Shown here: piece after piece, positions 30,564-36,944 of the stretch
Numbering within the stretch: position 1 is the stretch's first letter
Layout of the letters: every line of letters begins with the position of its first letter
Source: CAZCGA01 sp964498075
Lineage (GTDB): Bacteria; Desulfobacterota; Binatia; HRBIN30
DNA length: 36,944 nt
Assembly (NCBI GenBank): GCA_964498075.1
Contig: CAZCGA010000055.1
Coordinates: 1-36,944 of the forward strand
Reading direction: 5' to 3'
Notes under the pieces: model-generated
Seen by the model: only the letters and a program-made list of their open reading frames with translations
What the model was told of the DNA's origin: nothing
The model's database searches: none
Made by a program: the position numbers and the translations under genes

Positions 30564-33500
30564 ATGGCACACTCAGCGGTCGTTGCGTCCTTCAGCCGGA
30601 AGCTTCGCGTCGTCGCCGGAGTCAGCGCCGTGTTGCTCACAATGGCGCTCGGCATCGCGCACATGCTCGACGCCGGGAGCGCCGGCGCGTCGGGGAACGT
30701 CATCACGTTCTCGGGCGCCGACACGCTCGCACAAGGTCTGCAAGACGTCTACCGCCTACGGCTGAGCGATCCAGCGCCGTCACCCAACGGCCTGCAGGTG
30801 ACGCTGGCGAGCACCGCCGGGGTCTGCGTGCTGGCGCCTACCGAAAACACGGTGGGGACCGGGACGCTGACGATCACGATTCCGGCCGGGCAGAAGTCGG
30901 TGAGCTTCGTCGTGCAGACCGTCGACAGCCCGTCGGGCACCTCCTGCAACGTGAACGTGACGGCCACGACGCCGACGGGATGGACGACGCCGTCCGTGTC
31001 CATTCCGGTGGTGCAGGGCAAGCTGCGTATCCGCGATCTGGCGCGCCACATCGGTCCGCTGGCCCGCAATGACCCGTTCTTCGTCGAAGCCGGAGTGCCG
31101 ACGGCGGACCTGAGCGCCGTCCGTTACGTGCAGGGTCGGAGCAAGGCATCCGCCACCAGCCTGATGGTGACGGTGTGCAGCGACAACATTGGCATCGGAC
31201 AAATCGCCAACGTCTACAACGACGTGTCGCCGAGCGGCTGCCAGCAAAACCCGATCGTCGCGCCCTTCTCGCGCACCGTCCCGGGTGACTTCAAGTTCGA
31301 CCCGATCGCCGGGAACAACTCCGTCGACGCGAACGTCACCGCCACGACCGCGGGAGGGGTCTTCTTGAGCGATACGCAGCCGGTGAGCGTGCGGGAGCTC
31401 GCCGTCACCATTCGCGGCCGGCACGAGCTGGGCGCCGGGCTCCAGGATGGGTACACACTGGCGTTGAGCGACGCCGCGCCCAGCAACCAGGCGGTGACCA
31501 TCTCCGTCTCAGACACCCACGCGTGCGTCGTCGGCCTGACCGAGCAAAGCCTCGGGAAGGACAGCGTTCAGTTGACCATCACCACGGGACACACGCGCGC
31601 GGACTTCGTCGTCCAAGGCGTGTTGGCCACTCAGCCCACCACGCCGTGCGTCGTCACGGCCAGCACGGGTCTCTTCGGCCAGGACACCTTCAAGATCGAT
31701 GTGAAGGACCCAGGATTGCGGCTGCGTGAGCTCTCCTCGAGTCAGGGCCAGTTTGCGCCGAACGACAAGTTCTTCGTCGAGCTTGGGGTTCCCGATGCGG
31801 CGCATCGCAGCCTGCGGTACGTGCAGACGTTGCGCAAGGGGTCGGATCCGTTGTTCTGCGGTGGCATTGTCCCGTGCGGCGGGCAGCAGCTGCCGGTCAC
31901 GGTCACCAGCACCCGCTACCTCGACATTGGAACGATCGTCAACTTCGCAGGCGTCGACGTGGGCGGCAACGGTCAGGAGATCGTCTACGTACCGCTGACG
32001 TTCTCGCGCACCGTTCCGGGCGACCTCCAGTTCGATCCGCTCGCTGGGAACGCCGAGTCGACGCATGTAGCGGCGACGGCACCGGGATTCCTCACTGACG
32101 TCGATGCCGCCGAGAAGAACGTGTTCGTGAAGGCCGCCTCGTTGCAGCTCAAGGGCTCGGAAGACCTGGGCTCGTCGCTGCAGGACGATTACACGATCAA
32201 GCTCCTTGATGCCGCCGGCCACTCCGCCACGTCCGTAGCGATCTACTCGCTGGCGACCGTCGGGTCGACGGCGTACTGCAAGGTCTCGTACAACGCCTAC
32301 TCCAACGGACAGAGCGTCATCAACGTCAACATCGACGCCGATCACAACTCGGCGGACTTCGTCGTGCAAGCGGACGAGATGAGCGTCGGCCAGAAGTGCC
32401 ACATCTACGCCGACGCGCCGCCGTACGGCACGGCCGAGATGTGGATCGATATCGTGTCGCCGGGTATCCAGATCCGCCAGCTCGCGCACCAGATGCCCAC
32501 GACTGCGGCGAACGATCCGTTCTTCGTTGAAGTGGGACTCCCGAATCGCGACAACACCCAGCTCGACCATCCACAGAAGGTGCGCAAAGGCAGCACGATC
32601 CCGATCACCGTGTGCAGCAGCCGGCCCGGCATCGGGACGATCGTCGACGTGTTCAACACCGACAACGGCAACGATGGCTGCGAGAACGACACGATCATGG
32701 GATCGTTCTCCAACAACGTTCCCGGCAACCTCAAGTTCGATCCGCTCTCCACCGGGACGACGATCGTTGAGGCGTCGGCGCCCGAGTTCATCACCATGGA
32801 CCCGGCCGGCAAGGTGGAAGTGCGCGTCGGCAGCGACGGGGTCGTCCTTTCAACCCCACCCGCCGTCGGCTCCGGCTTGCAGAAAGGCGCCGGTGTGCAT
32901 CTGTCCAAGCCCGCAGGGACCGGTGGTGTGACCGTGACGATCACCAGCACAACGCCGGGCACCTGCCTGGTGGCGGCCAGCCCGTCCAACACTGCGACGT
33001 CGAGCATCAACGTGACGATCGCCGAGGGGGACGACGACGCGGTCTTTGTGGTCGCGGGCGTCGAGGGTATCAATGAAGACAACTGCACGCTGACAGCGAC
33101 GGCACCCAACTACTTCGATGACAGCGCCGACATCGCTATCAAGCACTGCGGCTTCGAGATCGTCAGCCTCGATCCGACGCAAGGGACGGCGACGCCGCCG
33201 TCGACGTTCACCGTACGGATCGGTGTGCCTGCGGGCCCCGGCCGCTTGAGCTCCATCCAGCCGGTCCGCACGGGTGGCGTGGCGGTGCCGGTCACGCTGT
33301 GCAGCTCCAACACCGCCGTCGGCGGCATCGGCACCTACAGCAATGCGTGTCAGAATGGGCAGTTCACCCCCGGGCAATCGGAGATCAGCTTCACCTTCGC
33401 CGTCAACCCGAACAACGCCACTGGTGGCAGCACGATTGTGACCGCGAACGGCGGCTGCGGCGAAGACACGCAGCCGGTGAAGGTGTCGCCGAGCGTCGCC

Positions 33501-36500
33501 AAGCTCCGTCCCAATCCGTCCACCTTGGGCAAGGACCTGCAGGCCACTTACTTCGTCACCATGAACAACACCGGTGGTGCCACCGTGACCGTCCATGCGG
33601 AACCGTCGACGGTGTGCGTGGTCTCGACCGACCCGATCGTCCTCGGCGACGGTTTGGACAAGGTGATCACGATTCCGTCGGGAGCGTCGCGCGCCTCCTT
33701 TGTCCTGCAGGCACTCAACGTCGGCACGTGCAACGTGACGTTGTCGGGTACGGGTTTCCCGACCACAACGGTCGGGATTCCGGTCTACTACTCGCGCCTG
33801 CGTATCAGCGGTTTGCCGGCAACCATGAGCTTCCTGGCGAAGGACGATCAGTTCTTCGTCGAGATCGGGCCGGCGAATCCCGCGATCCTGGACGTGATCA
33901 CGAATGACGACAACCGCCACGGAATCCTGCAAGCCCAAGCGCGCCGGCCTGGCGTGGCTACCGTGAATGTGCGCCTGTGCAGCAGCGATTATACGGCAGC
34001 GATCATCAAGGATCCGCTGGGTTCACCGGTGATTCTGCCGCCGCCGGTGGGGCAGTTGCAATGTGTGACCTCACCGCTGGAGTCGGGAAAGAGTCAGACG
34101 CTGAACTTCGCCCTCAGTCCGATCGCGGCCAAACCCGTGACGGTGTTGGCGGACGTGCCGAACTCGGACATCGACGACACGCAATGGCACGTGAATCTGA
34201 AGCCTGGGGCGCTCAACCTGGTCAGCCCGGACATGATCGGTGTCAACCTGCAAGACAACTTGCAGGTGCGCTTCTATCCGGCGCCGCCCGACAACACGAC
34301 CGTGATGATCACGGTGGTGTCGGGACCGTGCGGCGTGTCGGCGGACAACAACCCGCCGCGTAACCAGGTGCCGGCGACGCAGATACCGGCGCTGCCGGTA
34401 CCCTCCGGGCGCTCAAGCGTCGACTTCTGGGTGCAGTCGTTTGCCATCGGGACCTGCTCCGTGAGCGTCTCCAGCAACGTCACCAGCTTCGGCACCGACT
34501 CCGCCGAAATCACGATGGATGACCCGGCGACCCAGATCACCAAGCTCGATACGACGCTGTCTACCTCGTCGCCGGATGAACCGTTCGACGTCAATCTCGG
34601 CGTCGCCAGCTCCGACAACGCCAAGCGACTGAGCCGGCTGCAGCAGGTGCGACCCGCGAACAACACCTACCCGCTGCCGATTCAGGATGACACTAATCTC
34701 ATCTACGGCATCCCGCTCAAGGTCTGCAGCAGCGACACCGGTGTGGGCGAGATCATCGGCGGCACGACGGCCGCCAACTGCAGCCGTGGCGTCGTTGCAC
34801 CGTTGCACGACACGATCTCGATCTTCAAGTTCCACGTCAAAGGCGCCGGAATGACCAACGTGTACGTCGCCGAGGACGGCGTACCGCTGAACTCGACGGC
34901 TCTGTCCAACCGCAAGGTCACCGTCGTGCAGGACACCATCAGCATCCCTGATCCGCAGCCGTTGGGTAAGGGTCTGCAGGACGACTACCACGTGGTGTTG
35001 AGCAAGGCGGCGTCCAGCCCGGGCACCGTCACCCTGACCAGCCAGACCGCGGCGTACTGCTTGGTCGCAGCAAGCCAAGCCGGACCGTTCGGGGCGACCG
35101 CGACAGTGAGTATCCCGACGGGTCGCGCGCGCGCCACCTTCGCCGTGCAGGCACTCGCGCAGGGCGACTGTGTGATCCGGCCGACGATCGACCTGACCGG
35201 CTACACCTACGTCGACGGGGCGATCCTCATCGTGCAGCCGGCGCTGCGCATCATCGCTCTCGACAGCTCGCGCTCCGTCGGGTCGCGCGACGACGACTTC
35301 AACGTCGAGATCGGCGCACCGGTACAAGGCCGGCCGATCGACCCGAACCCGCGCCTAGCCGACGTGCAGAATGCCCGCCTAGGCGGCGGCCAGATCCCGG
35401 TGACCGTGTGCAGCGGCGCTTACGGGGTCGGCATCATCGTCGGTGAGAACACGACGACGCACTGCAAGACCGTGTACATCGGGGAAGGCAAGAGCAAGAC
35501 GACCGACGGAGACTTGAAGTTCCACGCCGTCGCCGAAGGCACCACCCCTGTGTCCGCCTCTGCCCCGGGATTCTTCCCGGCGAGCGTCGACGTCGTGGTG
35601 AAGAATATCGTTTCGTCCATCAACGACGACCCACTCGGCTCCGGTTTGGAAGACCAGTACGTGCTGTCGGTCAGCAAGTCCTCCATCACCGACATCCCGT
35701 TCACCATCACCACCAACAGCCCCGGCATCTGCAAGCTGGCGCGCAACCTGACCGAGGCGGGCCAGGTCTCGATCCCGGTCACCATCCCGAAGAACCGCAC
35801 GCGAGCGACGTTCTACGTGCTGGCGGCGGAATACACGATGGACAACTGCGAGCTGGTCGCGACCACGACGACCGCAGGCGTGACCTCCGCGTACGGGCTG
35901 ATCCCGGTCGTCCAGCCCATGCTGCGAATCCGCAGTCTGCCCTCGTCCCTCTCCAGTCAGTCGCCCGACCAGTCGTTCTCCGTGCAGAGCGGCATCCCCG
36001 GGCCGCGTTACACCATGGCAGCCGTGCAGGCGGCACGGCGCGACGGCCCCGGAATCCCGGTGACCGTGTGCAGCAGCTATCCGGGCGTCGGCAAGATCGT
36101 TGGCGAGAACCCGACGACGCACTGCAAGACGGTGCCCATCGATCCGGGCAAGAGCGAGACGGCAAAGGACGCGTTGAAGTTCGACGCTATCGCTGCGGGG
36201 ACGACGACGGTGCCCGCCACCTCCCCGGGCTTCATTTCGGACTATCAGGACGTGACGGTCTCGGATGTGATCAGCAACATCAATGACAACCCGGTGGGCG
36301 CGGGGCTCGAAGATCAGCACACCCTGTCGTTGAACCGGACCGTGGCCTTGAGCACCGACTTCACCATCAAGAGCACCGACATCACGATATGCACCGTGGC
36401 GACGACGGCGACGGCTGCCGGCTCGAACATGATCACCGTGACGGTGCCGCAGAGCCGGTCGCGCGCGACCTTCTACGTCCTCGGCATCGCCATGGGTGAC

Positions 36501-36944
36501 TGCCACCTGACCGGCACCACGACGGCGACCGGGATCGGCTCGGCCGACGTCCACATTCCGATCGTCATGTCGGCTCTGCAGATCAAGGGCCTACCGTCTT
36601 CGCGCTCGACGCAATCCTCCGACGTCTCGTTCACCGTGCAGACCGGTGTGCCCAACTCCCACTACACCTTGGCCGACGTTCAGGTGGTCCGTGTCGGCGC
36701 GGGGGCACTGCCGGTCACCGTGTGTAGCAGCAACGCCGCGGTCGGCATCATCGTCGGTGAGGACACGGGCACGCACTGCAAGCCGCCGGTGTACATCAAC
36801 GAAGGCGGCAGCGAGACGGCGACCGATGCCCTGAAATTCCATGTTGCCGGGGCGACCGGCACCACCACGGTCTCCGCCGCGGCACCGAACTTCTTCACCG
36901 ACTACCAAGACGTGGAGGTACAGTCCGTCGTCAGCACCATCAAC
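30564..36944 (+). CDS. Giant secreted repeat protein (partial, C-terminus off window)
   Basis: The frame is open from the ATG at 30564 to the right edge, 2,127 codons with no stop. A signal peptide is likely (residues 1 to about 40, with V-L-L-T-M-A-L-G-I). The rest is about nine degenerate repeats of roughly 220-245 residues. Each has N-D-x-F-F-V-E-x-G-x-P, then P-V-T-V-C-S-S-x-x-G-x-G, a second Cys about 25 residues on, L-K-F-D-P, A-x-A-P-G-F, G-x-G-L-Q-D-x-Y, and a closing C-x-V with A-x-F-V-V-Q. The G-L-Q-D-like motif recurs near 30735, 31438, 32171, 32873, 33532, 34241, 34969, 35642 and 36302. The look is a beta-rich, disulfide-bonded surface or extracellular fibre. I do not recognise the family. 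Confidence 0.85.
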   Translation, partial: MAHSAVVASFSRKLRVVAGVSAVLLTMALGIAHMLDAGSAGASGNVITFSGADTLAQGLQDVYRLRLSDPAPSPNGLQVTLASTAGVCVLAPTENTVGTGTLTITIPAGQKSVSFVVQTVDSPSGTSCNVNVTATTPTGWTTPSVSIPVVQGKLRIRDLARHIGPLARNDPFFVEAGVPTADLSAVRYVQGRSKASATSLMVTVCSDNIGIGQIANVYNDVSPSGCQQNPIVAPFSRTVPGDFKFDPIAGNNSVDANVTATTAGGVFLSDTQPVSVRELAVTIRGRHELGAGLQDGYTLALSDAAPSNQAVTISVSDTHACVVGLTEQSLGKDSVQLTITTGHTRADFVVQGVLATQPTTPCVVTASTGLFGQDTFKIDVKDPGLRLRELSSSQGQFAPNDKFFVELGVPDAAHRSLRYVQTLRKGSDPLFCGGIVPCGGQQLPVTVTSTRYLDIGTIVNFAGVDVGGNGQEIVYVPLTFSRTVPGDLQFDPLAGNAESTHVAATAPGFLTDVDAAEKNVFVKAASLQLKGSEDLGSSLQDDYTIKLLDAAGHSATSVAIYSLATVGSTAYCKVSYNAYSNGQSVINVNIDADHNSADFVVQADEMSVGQKCHIYADAPPYGTAEMWIDIVSPGIQIRQLAHQMPTTAANDPFFVEVGLPNRDNTQLDHPQKVRKGSTIPITVCSSRPGIGTIVDVFNTDNGNDGCENDTIMGSFSNNVPGNLKFDPLSTGTTIVEASAPEFITMDPAGKVEVRVGSDGVVLSTPPAVGSGLQKGAGVHLSKPAGTGGVTVTITSTTPGTCLVAASPSNTATSSINVTIAEGDDDAVFVVAGVEGINEDNCTLTATAPNYFDDSADIAIKHCGFEIVSLDPTQGTATPPSTFTVRIGVPAGPGRLSSIQPVRTGGVAVPVTLCSSNTAVGGIGTYSNACQNGQFTPGQSEISFTFAVNPNNATGGSTIVTANGGCGEDTQPVKVSPSVAKLRPNPSTLGKDLQATYFVTMNNTGGATVTVHAEPSTVCVVSTDPIVLGDGLDKVITIPSGASRASFVLQALNVGTCNVTLSGTGFPTTTVGIPVYYSRLRISGLPATMSFLAKDDQFFVEIGPANPAILDVITNDDNRHGILQAQARRPGVATVNVRLCSSDYTAAIIKDPLGSPVILPPPVGQLQCVTSPLESGKSQTLNFALSPIAAKPVTVLADVPNSDIDDTQWHVNLKPGALNLVSPDMIGVNLQDNLQVRFYPAPPDNTTVMITVVSGPCGVSADNNPPRNQVPATQIPALPVPSGRSSVDFWVQSFAIGTCSVSVSSNVTSFGTDSAEITMDDPATQITKLDTTLSTSSPDEPFDVNLGVASSDNAKRLSRLQQVRPANNTYPLPIQDDTNLIYGIPLKVCSSDTGVGEIIGGTTAANCSRGVVAPLHDTISIFKFHVKGAGMTNVYVAEDGVPLNSTALSNRKVTVVQDTISIPDPQPLGKGLQDDYHVVLSKAASSPGTVTLTSQTAAYCLVAASQAGPFGATATVSIPTGRARATFAVQALAQGDCVIRPTIDLTGYTYVDGAILIVQPALRIIALDSSRSVGSRDDDFNVEIGAPVQGRPIDPNPRLADVQNARLGGGQIPVTVCSGAYGVGIIVGENTTTHCKTVYIGEGKSKTTDGDLKFHAVAEGTTPVSASAPGFFPASVDVVVKNIVSSINDDPLGSGLEDQYVLSVSKSSITDIPFTITTNSPGICKLARNLTEAGQVSIPVTIPKNRTRATFYVLAAEYTMDNCELVATTTTAGVTSAYGLIPVVQPMLRIRSLPSSLSSQSPDQSFSVQSGIPGPRYTMAAVQAARRDGPGIPVTVCSSYPGVGKIVGENPTTHCKTVPIDPGKSETAKDALKFDAIAAGTTTVPATSPGFISDYQDVTVSDVISNINDNPVGAGLEDQHTLSLNRTVALSTDFTIKSTDITICTVATTATAAGSNMITVTVPQSRSRATFYVLGIAMGDCHLTGTTTATGIGSADVHIPIVMSALQIKGLPSSRSTQSSDVSFTVQTGVPNSHYTLADVQVVRVGAGALPVTVCSSNAAVGIIVGEDTGTHCKPPVYINEGGSETATDALKFHVAGATGTTTVSAAAPNFFTDYQDVEVQSVVSTIN

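Noticed and set aside
1..36944. CRISPR arrays, rRNA, complete insertion sequences
   Set aside because: I saw no regularly spaced short repeats, no rRNA-like sequence and no transposase gene. The only recombinase trace is the integrase remnant.

Overview
This is a high-GC window from a Gram-negative bacterium. A tripartite RND efflux system with an outer-membrane component, a lipoprotein adaptor, an Lgt-family membrane protein and a Cys-containing giant repeat protein all point that way. GC content, GTG/TTG starts and gene content suggest a deltaproteobacterial or Binatota-like lineage from soil or sediment, but nothing here fixes the taxon.

The outer parts look like ordinary chromosome. On the left (1-6502) is a minus-strand heavy-metal-type RND operon (outer-membrane channel, adaptor, pump; the pump runs off the edge), then a plus-strand MFS permease and an atypical Lgt paralogue. 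On the right (28306-36944) is a collapsed second copy of that lgt gene, a membrane-anchored sulfatase-fold protein, and a giant secreted repeat protein that runs off the window. The intact lgt (ending 6502) and the collapsed lgt (28306-28472) share their upstream region, first codons, last codons and an exact 17-bp end sequence. They therefore bracket about 22 kb of accessory DNA.

The accessory DNA has four blocks. (1) 6558-11663: a nucleotidyltransferase-fold protein, an APH-fold kinase, an HPr-kinase-like P-loop protein and a glutamine-dependent asparagine synthetase. This set recalls lasso-peptide or surface-sugar clusters, but no precursor, PqqD or transglutaminase gene is visible. The promoter and 5' third of the HPr-kinase-like gene recur twice more downstream (11760 and 12652). 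Every copy keeps the same TTGACA-17-TATACG promoter, placed so that its mRNA would be almost leaderless. (2) 12100-17836: a mosaic of small plus-strand genes with the marks of a decayed integron cassette array. It holds an integron-type integrase remnant (12886-13066), attC-like hairpins (best at 13937-14002, with two extrahelical bases), two antitoxin genes whose toxins are truncated, an intact HicB/HicA pair, a HEPN/AbiU2-like protein, and single metabolic genes. One of these, a carboxymuconolactone-decarboxylase/AhpD-like gene (13251-13826), has an in-frame TGA exactly at the second Cys of its CxxC motif, followed at the right distance by a perfect hairpin. It is a strong selenoprotein candidate. 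(3) 18064-21270: a plus-strand operon of two glycosyltransferases and a polytopic membrane protein. (4) 21280-28226: a tightly packed five-gene minus-strand operon (HemN/HemW-type radical SAM, isopropylmalate-dehydrogenase-like enzyme, an isochorismatase-aldehyde dehydrogenase fusion, a Rieske oxygenase, a COG4671-type glycosyltransferase). It looks like an undescribed biosynthetic pathway.

The items I rate highest are the CxxU selenoprotein candidate, the five-gene operon with its enzyme fusion, the triplicated promoter/5'-gene repeat, and the lgt-bracketed island. All calls come from reading the sequence; no database search was possible.
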